DNA of 64,000 bases, from NCBI GenBank assembly GCA_048058975.1, contig JBLLNP010000004.1:1-64000 (forward strand). The letters run 5' to 3'. How positions within the stretch are numbered: position 1 is the stretch's first letter; each line of letters starts with the position of its first letter. This document shows, one piece after another, positions 1 to 7,723 of this stretch. Under the pieces are notes generated by a model. It was not told the DNA's origin and searched no databases. It worked only from the letters and a program-made list of their open reading frames with translations. Source of the stretch: RHLJ01 sp048058975. GTDB taxonomy: Bacteria; Bacteroidota; Rhodothermia; Balneolales; Balneolaceae. Made by a program: the position numbers and the translations under genes.

Positions 1-346
1 TATGAAAAATCAATGTCTTTACAGCATTTCCTTTCCATCCTGCAACTATCCTTCCTCCTTTCCAGGGAGAAGAAGCTTCCACCAGATCCGGATTTTCCCG
101 ATTAAGAATTTCGTGAATCTCTTTTTCATCAGAAAACTTATAGTAGTGGGAGTCAAATAAAAGAGGAGGACTCTGCACCCAAATCACCTTTCCTCCAAAC
201 CGCTCTTCTTCTCTCGATTCTTTCCCAGGAGCTATTATTACAATCTCATGTCCCAACTCTGCGCCAGCTTGCAATTTTTGATTAATGTAGGTTTTTACAC
301 CCCCACCGTGGTCTGTATAAAACTCGGCTACATCAACTATTTTCAT
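1..346 (-). CDS. Glycosyltransferase family 4-like protein, N-terminal part (cut by window edge)
   Basis: An open frame on the minus strand starts at the ATG at 344-346 and runs off the left edge of the window, giving about 115 residues. The N-terminus MKIVDVAEFYTDHGGGVKTY has the glycine loop (residues 14-16) after the first beta strand that is typical of the N-terminal Rossmann fold of GT-B glycosyltransferases of family 4. A GHEIVIIAP-type strand follows. The enzyme would transfer a sugar from a nucleotide sugar to a lipid or polysaccharide acceptor. The acceptor cannot be predicted because the donor-binding half lies outside the window. It is divergent from the epimerase gene to its right, which fits a glycan or lipid synthesis neighbourhood. 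Confidence 0.7.
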   Translation of the reverse strand, partial: MKIVDVAEFYTDHGGGVKTYINQKLQAGAELGHEIVIIAPGKESREEERFGGKVIWVQSPPLLFDSHYYKFSDEKEIHEILNRENPDLVEASSPWKGGRIVAGWKGNAVKTLIFH

Positions 347-498
347 ATGCTCCCTCAGGTAATCTATCTATAAAATGTGGGTACCAAACTTGAAATTTGA
401 TTCTCTTCATCAGGTTTAAAAGCAAATGAAAGATGTGTATCTTCGTGATGTCTATTCGTCTGTAGTCTGAAAAGTTAATTCTGAAAATATACGCATTT

Positions 499-1476
499 AT
501 GAAAGCCTTTGTAACCGGTGGAACCGGATTTGTTGGGAGTCATTTGGTAGAAGCACTCATCGCTGATCCCGACTATTCAGAAGTGCGTTGTTTGGTACGA
601 AGCTCTGATAAGTGGCTTACGGGATTAGATTTCACCCGGGTAACCGGAGACTTATTTGATTTGAAGGCAATTGGTAAAGCTCTTGAAGGTGTGGATGTTA
701 TTTTTCATAACGCAGCAATTTTGAGGGCTTCATCAAAAAGAGAGTTTACAAGAGCTAATGTAGAAGCCACAGAAAACCTGATCCGTTTAGCGCAAAAGAA
801 AGGAGTGACCAATTTTGTAATTACTTCATCCATTGCTGCGGCAGGACCCAGTTCAGGTGTACCACTTACTGAAAAAGCCCGGATGAAACCTGTGAGCATG
901 TACGGAGAATCGAAGAAGGAAATGGAAACCATCATCCATAAAATTGCCAGCAAATCGGACAGCATTAAGATACTTCGTCCGCCTGCTGTATATGGGCCAC
1001 GTGAGTCTGATATCTATACTTTCTTTAAGACTTTTAAAGCTGGTATAAGTCCTATTGTTGGTGACGGGAACCATCCAAGGCTTTCGTTAGTATATGTGAG
1101 CGATTTAGTAAATGGAATTATGCTTTCAGCCAAAAAAACAGACGCGGGTATTCATACTTATTTTCTCGGGGGAGTTGATAATGAATATTCCTGGAACCAG
1201 ATAACCAGGATTACCTCGATTGTGATGGGCAAGAAAGCACTAAAGATTAAGCTTAAGCCTGAATGGGTTAAAAAGCTGGGCTCGATTATTGAAAATGCCG
1301 CATCATTATTTGGTAAGTACCCCGTTGTGAATAAGGAAAAAACTACCGAAATGGTACTTGAGTGGGTGTGTTCTTCTGATAAGGCCCGAAAAGAATTAGG
1401 GTATAACCCGGTAATGACTATCCAGGAAGGCTTTTCCCGAACCATACGGTGGTACAAGAAACACAATTGGCTATAA
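499..1476 (+). CDS. NAD-dependent epimerase/dehydratase (extended SDR)
   Basis: A 325-residue protein of normal length for an extended short-chain dehydrogenase. The Rossmann motif TGGTGFVGSH is at residues 6-15, and the catalytic pair Y135 and K139 lies in YGESK, preceded by a TSS segment near residue 110 that supplies the serine. RPPAVYGPRE after the YxxxK is typical of the NAD(P)-dependent sugar epimerase and dihydroflavonol-4-reductase-like families. The substrate cannot be read from sequence and may be a nucleotide sugar, a sterol-like or a polyprenyl-like compound. The partial glycosyltransferase is divergent and the secreted protein that follows begins 6 bp after this gene's stop, so those two are probably co-transcribed. 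Confidence 0.85.
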   Translation: MKAFVTGGTGFVGSHLVEALIADPDYSEVRCLVRSSDKWLTGLDFTRVTGDLFDLKAIGKALEGVDVIFHNAAILRASSKREFTRANVEATENLIRLAQKKGVTNFVITSSIAAAGPSSGVPLTEKARMKPVSMYGESKKEMETIIHKIASKSDSIKILRPPAVYGPRESDIYTFFKTFKAGISPIVGDGNHPRLSLVYVSDLVNGIMLSAKKTDAGIHTYFLGGVDNEYSWNQITRITSIVMGKKALKIKLKPEWVKKLGSIIENAASLFGKYPVVNKEKTTEMVLEWVCSSDKARKELGYNPVMTIQEGFSRTIRWYKKHNWL

Positions 1477-1481
1477 TATCT

Positions 1482-3014
1482 ATGATCAGACGCGCTGCTA
1501 TATTTTTCGCCCTTCTTTTTTCAATAGGAGAAACTCTTGCTCAAAATCAGATTATTCAGGATTACAGTCGGATTCTGAATATCCCGAATGTAAAAACGAT
1601 GGAGGCTTCTTCCTCTCACTTGTACGTGCTTTCTGAATCAGATGGAATGGCTGTTTTTCGAACCTATGAAGATTCACTTCAATGGCTCTACACTTCATCA
1701 GGTATGCAGCGCCGTGGTCATCTTATGGATGCTGATATTCGCTTCGCTTACCTTTATGGAGATTCGCGTAGGCTTACCGTTCTTGAACCAACTTCGGTAC
1801 TGGGTGTCTATTCTTCTACCTTATTACCTGCCCGACCATTGGGCGCGGCCCGGCTTCAAAATGATTTATTTATCGCATTAGGAAGTGAAGGACTTGGCAA
1901 ACTTTCACTGGAAACTCCTGAAACTGTTGATTCTGACGCTGAATTGGTCGCCAATGATATAATTGGCCGTGCTGATGTACTTGATGTGGCCTCTTCCATT
2001 ATTAGCAATCAATTATTCGTACTTACCAGCGACTCTAAGATTCATGTGTTCATGATTGAGGAAGATGAATTCGGCCTTGAATCTACCGTTGTACTCAGCA
2101 ATCAAATTCATAGCTTGTTTCTGGATGAGGGCTTGATTTGGGGAGCTACCAATACCGGACAAATATTTGAAGTGAATGCAAACGGACTCGGTAAAAATCT
2201 GGGAAATATTGAGGAATCCGTTACAGATTTAGTTAGCTGGAGAAATCATGTTTTTGCACGGGGAGTATCAGGTAAAATCTGGATTTCTACCAATGAACGA
2301 TCTTTCCAGCCTTGGAAATCAGATCCTTCTTCGATGAACCACATCACCAAAAGTAGTTATACCGTTTGGTTGAACATCTTCAATAAACTAAGTCCTCTTA
2401 AAATAGGAACTGAGCCGGAAGCTACTACACTAAATCAACCACAGTATCCGGCAAGGCTCAAAATCGAACCCGTTTCAGATCTGATTCTTACCTACCCTAA
2501 GCCTTTGTTGTTGGGGATAGAGTTTGAAGGAAATTACCCGGCTGATGATGTGGAACTCACTTATCGCTCAAATGTGAAAAATGCCTCATTGAAAAAGCAA
2601 GGACTGTACTGGCAGCCTAATGTAAACCAGGTTGGATTTAATTGGTTTACCATTATCGCCACAAATTCAAAAGGCGAAACAGATAGTGTTCGTTTTTCTG
2701 TGGATGTAAGGACTTTTAATTCTCCTCCACGTTTTAGTCCTGTTCGAGGATCATCGATTGTTGTGAATGATCCTTATGAAATTACATTCAATGCGGTTGA
2801 TCCTGAAAATCCAACCAGCTCCATAATCCGTTATCTGGGAGTGGATCTGCCCGAAGGGGCTAACCTGAATGAACGGACGGGGGTATTTACATGGACTCCA
2901 ACTGAACGTCAGATTGGAAAAACTACCTTTCGGGTAATTGCGACTGACGCCCAGGGCGCTGCTAGTTCACAAGATATCACATTTACGGTGATCGATATTT
3001 CCCGGGAGGGATAG
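1482..3014 (+). CDS. Secreted protein with C-terminal Ig-like (putative-Ig/cadherin-like) domains
   Basis: I chose the ATG at 1482 over an upstream GTG at 1449 because it gives a clean signal peptide (two arginines, a hydrophobic core, cleavage after LA near residue 20) and avoids overlap with the epimerase gene. The mature protein has an N-terminal half of repeated short beta-strand segments that may form a propeller. From about residue 325 it has two Ig-like domains. The last one, from about residue 412, carries the GVFTWTPTERQIG signature and a closing RVIATDAQGA strand, as in the putative-Ig family. Function unknown; it is probably exported and may be a surface protein. No T9SS C-terminal sorting domain is obvious. 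Confidence 0.75.
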   Translation: MIRRAAIFFALLFSIGETLAQNQIIQDYSRILNIPNVKTMEASSSHLYVLSESDGMAVFRTYEDSLQWLYTSSGMQRRGHLMDADIRFAYLYGDSRRLTVLEPTSVLGVYSSTLLPARPLGAARLQNDLFIALGSEGLGKLSLETPETVDSDAELVANDIIGRADVLDVASSIISNQLFVLTSDSKIHVFMIEEDEFGLESTVVLSNQIHSLFLDEGLIWGATNTGQIFEVNANGLGKNLGNIEESVTDLVSWRNHVFARGVSGKIWISTNERSFQPWKSDPSSMNHITKSSYTVWLNIFNKLSPLKIGTEPEATTLNQPQYPARLKIEPVSDLILTYPKPLLLGIEFEGNYPADDVELTYRSNVKNASLKKQGLYWQPNVNQVGFNWFTIIATNSKGETDSVRFSVDVRTFNSPPRFSPVRGSSIVVNDPYEITFNAVDPENPTSSIIRYLGVDLPEGANLNERTGVFTWTPTERQIGKTTFRVIATDAQGAASSQDITFTVIDISREG

Positions 3015-3039
3015 TAATTGAGTTTTTATATTATTTATT

Positions 3040-3185
3040 GTCATTCCGAGTGCCTCAGATACAAGTAACGATGATTACTTTTCCACGAGGAATCTCAAAT
3101 ATAATACCACTCATAAATCATTTATTATTTGATACCTTTCGCTTCAAAAATATTCTCTCAATCGTTGTTCGGGGAGCTCAAGGTG
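3040..3185. repeat. Degenerate intergenic GTCA...TGAC element
   Basis: This 146-bp stretch fills the gap before mutY. It starts with GTCATTCCGAG and ends with CTCAAGGTGAC, so the ends are loosely inverted, like the better-conserved elements elsewhere in this window. A second internal GAGGAATCTC block resembles the inner part of such repeats. The match is weak and it may be a decayed copy. No credible gene lies in it. Confidence 0.4.
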
Positions 3186-3212
3186 ACAAAAAAGGCAATT
3201 ATTATAAACTGA

Positions 3213-4292
3213 ATGACTAACTCCGATTTCTCCCAAAACATCCTCAATTGGTTCGAAGAGCATAAGCGGGAAATGCCCTGGCGAGAGACTGGCGATCCGT
3301 ATAAAATCTGGATTTCGGAGATCATGCTTCAGCAAACCAGAGTAGATCAGGCGTGGCCCTATTTTGAGCGATTTATTTCCCTCTTCCCCACCGTATTTGA
3401 TTTAGCTAAAGCTGATCAACAACAGGTTCTGAAAGCCTGGGAAGGATTAGGATATTACTCCAGAGCCCGGAATCTGCATGCTGCTTCCAAAATGATTGTG
3501 GAAGAATATGATGGAAAACTCCCTGAAGAGTATGATGAAATCATCAAACTAAAAGGAATTGGGCCTTATACCGCTGCCGCAATTACCAGTATTGCTTTTG
3601 GCAAACCCAATGCCGTTGTAGATGGAAATGTAATTCGGGTAATTACCCGATACTTTGGGATTGAAGAAGATGTACGAAGCACACGAACGGTAAAGCAGGT
3701 ACAAGAATATGTGAATGAATTAATTAGCCAGGATCATCCTGCCGAGTTCAATCAGGGATTGATGGAAATTGGTTCTTTAGTATGTACTCCATCCAATCCG
3801 AATTGTATGGAATGTCCGATCTCAGCAGGATGCATGGCAACGAAAATGGCAAAAACTGACTCGATTCCCTACAAATCACCCGCTAAGAAAAAACCACACA
3901 AACATATCGGTGTGGGAATTATTGAAGGGGAAGATGGAAAAGTACTCATTGCTCTTCGCCCTGAAAATGTAATGCTTGGTGGACTATGGGAATTCCCCGG
4001 TGGTAAACAGGAAGAAGACGAAACGATTCGACAAACGGTAGAAAGGGAATTAAAAGAAGAGCTCGGAGTCGAGGTTCATGCCTACAAGGAGTTCATGAAG
4101 CTAAAGCATGTTTATTCCCATTTCTCCATTACACTACATGCCTTCAACTGCAAACTCATTTCCGGTGAGCCTAGTCCCAAAAGCAGCCAGGAAATTCGTT
4201 GGGTTGGTATTTCTGAGTTGGAAGAATACCCTTTCCCAAAAGCGAATAAACAGTTAACGGAGAAGTTGGTTTCTGAATCGAAATCTCATTAA
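3213..4292 (+). CDS. mutY: A/G-specific adenine DNA glycosylase MutY
   Basis: MutY removes adenine mispaired with 8-oxoguanine. The 359-residue length is normal. The catalytic glutamate is E36 in SEIMLQQT, followed by the helix-hairpin-helix LKGIGPYTAAA and the catalytic aspartate D137 in VVDGNVIRV. The [4Fe-4S] ligands are C191, C198, C201 and C207. The C-terminal NUDIX-like 8-oxoG recognition domain is present, with GGLWEFPGGK near residue 255. The start is an ATG with no strong Shine-Dalgarno. The next gene downstream (SEFIR) is separated by a 108-bp repeat element. Confidence 0.97.
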   Translation: MTNSDFSQNILNWFEEHKREMPWRETGDPYKIWISEIMLQQTRVDQAWPYFERFISLFPTVFDLAKADQQQVLKAWEGLGYYSRARNLHAASKMIVEEYDGKLPEEYDEIIKLKGIGPYTAAAITSIAFGKPNAVVDGNVIRVITRYFGIEEDVRSTRTVKQVQEYVNELISQDHPAEFNQGLMEIGSLVCTPSNPNCMECPISAGCMATKMAKTDSIPYKSPAKKKPHKHIGVGIIEGEDGKVLIALRPENVMLGGLWEFPGGKQEEDETIRQTVERELKEELGVEVHAYKEFMKLKHVYSHFSITLHAFNCKLISGEPSPKSSQEIRWVGISELEEYPFPKANKQLTEKLVSESKSH

Positions 4293-4296
4293 AGCT

Positions 4297-4404
4297 GTCA
4301 TCCCGGACTTGATCCGGGATCTGTAGTGCTTTTTTCTTTGATCTGAATTATCGACTTAAACAACGAGTCACTCTCTACAGATGCTGAATCAAGTTCAGCA
4401 TGAC
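4297..4404. repeat. 108-bp intergenic inverted-repeat element, copy A
   Basis: It begins GTCATCCCGGACTTGATCC and ends AAGTTCAGCATGAC. The outer 30 bases of each end align as an imperfect inverted repeat, both closing inward on a CTGTAG/CTACAG block. Each arm is also a small palindrome in itself (CCCGGACTTGATCCGGG on the left, GCTGAATCAAGTTCAGC on the right). Copies B (39481-39588) and C (50743-50850) have exactly the same length and the same end structure. It has no coding capacity and behaves like a REP or MITE-like element. Confidence 0.85.
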
Positions 4405-4535
4405 GACAGGAAAGGCATTCTTTTATTCCAAGTTCACTTTCTCTATTTATATTTCAAGGGACAGGTTATTTTGATTTTTTTGATTATATCTAAATTCTAT
4501 ACCTATCTTTCTAAAAATATAATTAATCTAAGTTT

Positions 4536-5288
4536 ATGGTTCCCCCAAGAGTATTCGTTTCATATTCTCACGACTCTGCTAAACACAAAGAATGGGTATT
4601 AAATTTTGCTACGACATTAAGACAAAGGGGTATTGATGCTGTTCTTGACCAATGGGATTTAAAACCAGGAGATGACCTTCCTCACTTTATGGAGACTGAG
4701 CTTGAAGCTGCTGATTTTATACTCATGATCTGTACTAATACCTACGTGGAAAAAGCAAATACTGGAAAAGGTGGTGTTGGATATGAAAAAATGATTATTA
4801 CTTCGAACTTGCTCTCAAAAATTGATGAGAGCAAGATTATTCCAATTATCAGACAAGAGGGAACAGCTGACCGACCTATATTCCTCAAAACAAAGCTTTA
4901 TATCGATTTTTCAAATGACTCCGAAACCGAATATAAGCTTGATGAAATAATTAGAACTTTGCTAAACTCTCCACTTTATATTAAACCTGAAATTGGTCGA
5001 AATCCTTTTAAGGAATTAAAGGAGTCAACTCCAGATCTTACTTCTGATGGCATTAAGAATTTAATGACAATAATTGCTGAAGCATTTAATAGAACTACAT
5101 CTGATAGAGTATCTATGAAACAATTAATGAGCTTATCAAATATGCACAGATTGTCCTTGGATAATTACTTGTCGATTGCTAAACAAAAAGGATTAGTTAA
5201 TATTCAAGAAAATATGATAGACGTTTCAGTATTTCTAACTGATAAAGGTAGAAAATATATTTTCGACAAAGAGATAATAATTCCTTGA
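4536..5288 (+). CDS. SEFIR/TIR-type domain protein
   Basis: The first ~145 residues form a SEFIR/TIR-like domain: the opening strand and loop VFVSYSHDS at 6-14, the conserved block LDQWDLKPGDDLPHFM at 37-52, and GGVGYEKMIITS at 79-90. E84 may sit where TIR NADases keep their catalytic glutamate, which is an inference. In bacteria such domains occur in NAD-depleting immunity proteins or signalling adaptors, and this protein has no recognisable partner beside it. Residues 165-250 look like a small helical or winged-helix module. The gene is visibly more AT-rich than mutY and its 3' end overlaps the next gene's start, suggesting later insertion. Its physiological role is unknown. Confidence 0.82.
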   Translation: MVPPRVFVSYSHDSAKHKEWVLNFATTLRQRGIDAVLDQWDLKPGDDLPHFMETELEAADFILMICTNTYVEKANTGKGGVGYEKMIITSNLLSKIDESKIIPIIRQEGTADRPIFLKTKLYIDFSNDSETEYKLDEIIRTLLNSPLYIKPEIGRNPFKELKESTPDLTSDGIKNLMTIIAEAFNRTTSDRVSMKQLMSLSNMHRLSLDNYLSIAKQKGLVNIQENMIDVSVFLTDKGRKYIFDKEIIIP

Positions 5289-6088
5289 GCTTAAAGAAAA
5301 TCCAATCCCTCAAACCCTACCTCGATTCCCTCGTTCAGAAAATAGAAGCCCCGGAGTATATCCACTCCGACCCTATCCAGTTCATGCATGCCTTTGAGTC
5401 TAAAACCGATCAGGAAATAGCCGGATTCTTTGCTGCAATTATGGCGTGGGGGCGCAGAGATATTGTGATTGCAAAAGTTGATGACTTACTCAAGCGGATG
5501 AACTACAAACCAACTGAATTCGTACAGAACTTTAGTGAATCGGATGTACCGGATTTAGAAACGTTCAAGCACCGCACCTTCAAACCTATTGATATTTACT
5601 GGCTGGTTAAAGGACTAAAAACCATCCTTAAAGAATTCGGCGATTTTGAGGGATTTTGGTCAAGCTGTTACCGTCAAGCAAACAAAGAAAACCGGGAACT
5701 AATCGCGGTTTTCCATGAGCGATTTTTTGAGCTTCATCCGGAAACTCCGCAACGAACCCGAAAGCATATCTCTAATCCTGAAAAGAACAGTTCCGCCAAA
5801 CGACTCTATATGTATCTGCGATGGTGCATCCGCAAAAGTGAGGTGGATTTGGGTATCTGGGGTTTTATGTCAACCGCCGAGCTGAAGATTCCATTGGATG
5901 TGCATGTTGCACGCCAGGCTCGCCGACTGGGGCTTCTCTCCCGCACACAAAACGACTGGAAGGCCGTACAGGAATTAACCGAAAAGTTGCAGTTACTCGA
6001 TCCTGATGATCCAGCCAAATATGATTTTGCTTTGTTTGGGTTAGGGGTGTATCCTGAGTTTGAAGAGGATAATTTTGTAGCAAAATAG
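5285..6088 (+). CDS. TIGR02757 (DUF2400) family protein
   Basis: A 267-residue protein with the features of the TIGR02757 family: IAGFFAAIMAWGRRD near residue 55, FKHRTFKPIDIYWLVKGL near 100, KRLYMYLRWCIRK near 178, and the closing PLDVHVARQARRLGL and FGLGVYPEF blocks. The family is widespread in Bacteroidota and of unproven function; its fold may be related to HhH glycosylases (family knowledge, uncertain). The only usable start is a TTG at 5285 that overlaps the TGA stop of the SEFIR gene. This suggests translational coupling or that the original 5' end was displaced when the SEFIR gene arrived. Confidence 0.85.
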   Translation: MSLKKIQSLKPYLDSLVQKIEAPEYIHSDPIQFMHAFESKTDQEIAGFFAAIMAWGRRDIVIAKVDDLLKRMNYKPTEFVQNFSESDVPDLETFKHRTFKPIDIYWLVKGLKTILKEFGDFEGFWSSCYRQANKENRELIAVFHERFFELHPETPQRTRKHISNPEKNSSAKRLYMYLRWCIRKSEVDLGIWGFMSTAELKIPLDVHVARQARRLGLLSRTQNDWKAVQELTEKLQLLDPDDPAKYDFALFGLGVYPEFEEDNFVAK

Positions 6089-6101
6089 ATGTTTTTTGAA
6101 A

Positions 6102-6176
6102 GTCATTCTGAGCGAAAGCGAAGAAACTGCACAATAAACAATCTTGCAGATCCTTCGGAAGTATCCTCAGGATGAC
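6102..6176. repeat. 75-bp intergenic inverted-repeat element
   Basis: It starts GTCATTCTGAGCGAAAGCG and ends TCCTCAGGATGAC, and the last 31 bases inverted read as a variant of the first. It belongs to the GTCATcCTGAg...AGGATCTgC type of intergenic repeat, a cousin of the 108-bp elements but shorter. No gene is present here. Confidence 0.65.
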
Positions 6177-6226
6177 TGGATTGCATTACAAATAAATCAA
6201 AAATTCGTGTTCCTCGATAAATTCCT

Positions 6227-6234
6227 TATATTTG
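6227..6234 (+). promoter_or_regulatory. Possible Bacteroidota-type -7 element before rpsU
   Basis: TATATTTG matches the TAnnTTTG -7 consensus described for Bacteroidota. It lies 49 bases before the rpsU start codon. The -33 TTG partner is imperfect, so this is only a candidate. Confidence 0.35.
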
Positions 6235-6282
6235 GTGTTCCCGATTATGGGAAATAATCTAAATGAAAGGAAGTGAGGCTCA

Positions 6283-6477
6283 ATGCTAGGCGTTGAAGTT
6301 AAAGACAACGAAAGTGTTGAACGTGCGATCAATCGTTTCAAGAAGATGGTAACTCGTTCTCGTATTCTTAATGAGTACAAGGACAGACAACAGTTCACCA
6401 AACCTTCTATTGAACGACGCGAGGCTATGAAAAAAGCCGTACGTGAGCAACGTCGCCGTCAGCGTGAAAACTACTAG
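6283..6477 (+). CDS. rpsU: 30S ribosomal protein bS21
   Basis: A 64-residue basic protein that matches bS21 along its length: GVEVKDNESVERAINRFKK at the N-terminus and the C-terminal arginine-rich tail REQRRRQRENY. It binds the 30S platform near the anti-Shine-Dalgarno region. The start ATG is preceded by AAAGGAAGTGAGG, a clear purine-rich ribosome-binding stretch. It is a single gene with its own terminator at 6509-6540. Confidence 0.97.
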   Translation: MLGVEVKDNESVERAINRFKKMVTRSRILNEYKDRQQFTKPSIERREAMKKAVREQRRRQRENY

Positions 6478-6508
6478 TTAGTTTTCGTTGTTATCACAAC
6501 ATTTTATA

Positions 6509-6540
6509 AGCCTTTGGTTTCTAACCAAAGGCTTTTTTTT
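6509..6540 (+). terminator. Intrinsic terminator of rpsU
   Basis: A perfect 11-bp stem, AGCCTTTGGTT with AACCAAAGGCT around a 3-nt loop, is followed by a run of T. Confidence 0.93.
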
Positions 6541-6588
6541 TGAAATGGAATTTCACATATTACTTTTTTAATAAATACGAGAGAAACC

Positions 6589-7131
6589 ATGAATTTATAT
6601 AAGTTAGTTATACTTCCCTTCCTCTTAATAACAATTTCATGTTCAACTACAATTGTAGATTCAGGAGTAGAAAACCCATTTAAATCGCAATATGAATTTG
6701 AAAGTGAGACTTTTGCACTGGATGGCTCTGTCTCATATAAGCTAGTCAGTGATACCTTTATCAGCTTTCAGATACAAACTGATTGCGTAAAAGAAGATGA
6801 GTGTCAAAGTGTAGATATTTTCGCTTTTCATGATTTCGAAAAAAACTCTACCCTTACTAAAAACTTTGAAACTGACCCTGTGAGTTTAACAGAGATACTT
6901 CTTTATCCCGAGGGAAAATGCTCTCCTCCTTATTCAGCTTCTTCTGGTACTTTAGAATTTCAAAAAGATGATATTGGAAATATCACAGGTACGTTCGAAC
7001 TCTTCTTAACCCAATCTAATGGCTATCAACCAGACCCTAGAATAGGCTGTCCTGAAACAAACTATCAGAGTGATGGAACGAATTCAATTAGTTATAATGG
7101 TTCTTTTACTGCAACAGAAGCTCATAATTAA
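6589..7131 (+). CDS. Small lipoprotein, paralogue of the next gene
   Basis: A 180-residue protein with a type II signal peptide; the lipobox cysteine is C18 in LLITISCS. The body is low in known motifs but has paired cysteine segments: DCVKEDECQSVDIF near 65, GKCSPPYSASSGTL near 108 and DPRIGCPE near 150. The same three segments occur in the same order in the adjacent gene, so the two are a tandem duplication. I recognise no family. It is probably anchored in the outer or inner membrane facing the periplasm. Confidence 0.75.
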   Translation: MNLYKLVILPFLLITISCSTTIVDSGVENPFKSQYEFESETFALDGSVSYKLVSDTFISFQIQTDCVKEDECQSVDIFAFHDFEKNSTLTKNFETDPVSLTEILLYPEGKCSPPYSASSGTLEFQKDDIGNITGTFELFLTQSNGYQPDPRIGCPETNYQSDGTNSISYNGSFTATEAHN

Positions 7132-7138
7132 TAAAACA

Positions 7139-7669
7139 ATGAAAAAAGCATATTACATATTCCTGGTATTATTAACCTTTTCATGTACTACACCAAATAA
7201 TACTGAGGTAGAAGAATTACCTAACCTGAAAGCCACAGTAACAGATGGCGAAATTGTAAGTTCAATTGAAGGATCCGTTACATATTCTACTTTAAACAAT
7301 TCTACAAACTTCGTAATCGATCTTGGTTGTGAAGATATAAGATCGTGCAATGCAATATCCTTTTCTGTATCTAATAACTTTGACGAAAAAGCTGAATTTA
7401 TGCAAGAGCTTGGTTCCGAATCCAACCTTGCTTTTATCGCTTATTCACCACTAGGAGTTTGTTCTACCACCTACTTTGCTAATTCGGGCTCACTTAACAT
7501 GAGAAAATTGCAAAATGGTGAAATTGAAGCCAATTTTAATGTAAACTTGAGAACTATAAATTATTGGAGCCCTGCTCCACAATTGGGTTGTGAAGAAGGG
7601 CTTACCGTAATTTCTGATGTCATTAAGAATGTGAGTCTCGATGGCAAATTTACCGCTTCAGTAGAATAG
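7139..7669 (+). CDS. Small lipoprotein, paralogue of the previous gene
   Basis: I place the start at the ATG at 7139 (MKKAYYIFLVLLTFSC), which gives a proper lipoprotein signal with C16 as the lipidated cysteine. An in-frame upstream start at 7070 would lie inside the previous gene and spoil the signal. The 176-residue protein shares the cysteine-bearing blocks of its neighbour: LGCEDIRSCNAISF, GVCSTTYFANSGSL and PAPQLGCEE. Function unknown. The two genes are 7 bp apart and probably form one transcript ending at 7695-7723. Confidence 0.72.
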   Translation: MKKAYYIFLVLLTFSCTTPNNTEVEELPNLKATVTDGEIVSSIEGSVTYSTLNNSTNFVIDLGCEDIRSCNAISFSVSNNFDEKAEFMQELGSESNLAFIAYSPLGVCSTTYFANSGSLNMRKLQNGEIEANFNVNLRTINYWSPAPQLGCEEGLTVISDVIKNVSLDGKFTASVE

Positions 7670-7694
7670 AGTGTACCTTAGCAAAAAAGACAGG

Positions 7695-7723
7695 GCCTTT
7701 GGTTTTAACCAAGGGCTTTTTTT
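7695..7723 (+). terminator. Terminator shared with the end of radA
   Basis: The stem GCCTTTGGTT pairs with AACCAAGGGC with one G-T pair and is followed by seven T. The hairpin includes the last codons and stop of radA on the opposite strand. The A run at 7682-7689 could give a U-rich tail to a minus-strand transcript, so it may work in both directions. Confidence 0.82.

Noticed and set aside
3038..3220. ORF of 60 aa before mutY
   Set aside because: It lies in a degenerate intergenic repeat, has no ribosome-binding site and low-complexity content.
4381..4602. ORF starting MLNQVQHDDRKG
   Set aside because: Its start lies in the right arm of a 108-bp repeat and the rest overlaps the SEFIR gene in another frame; an artefact of the repeat.
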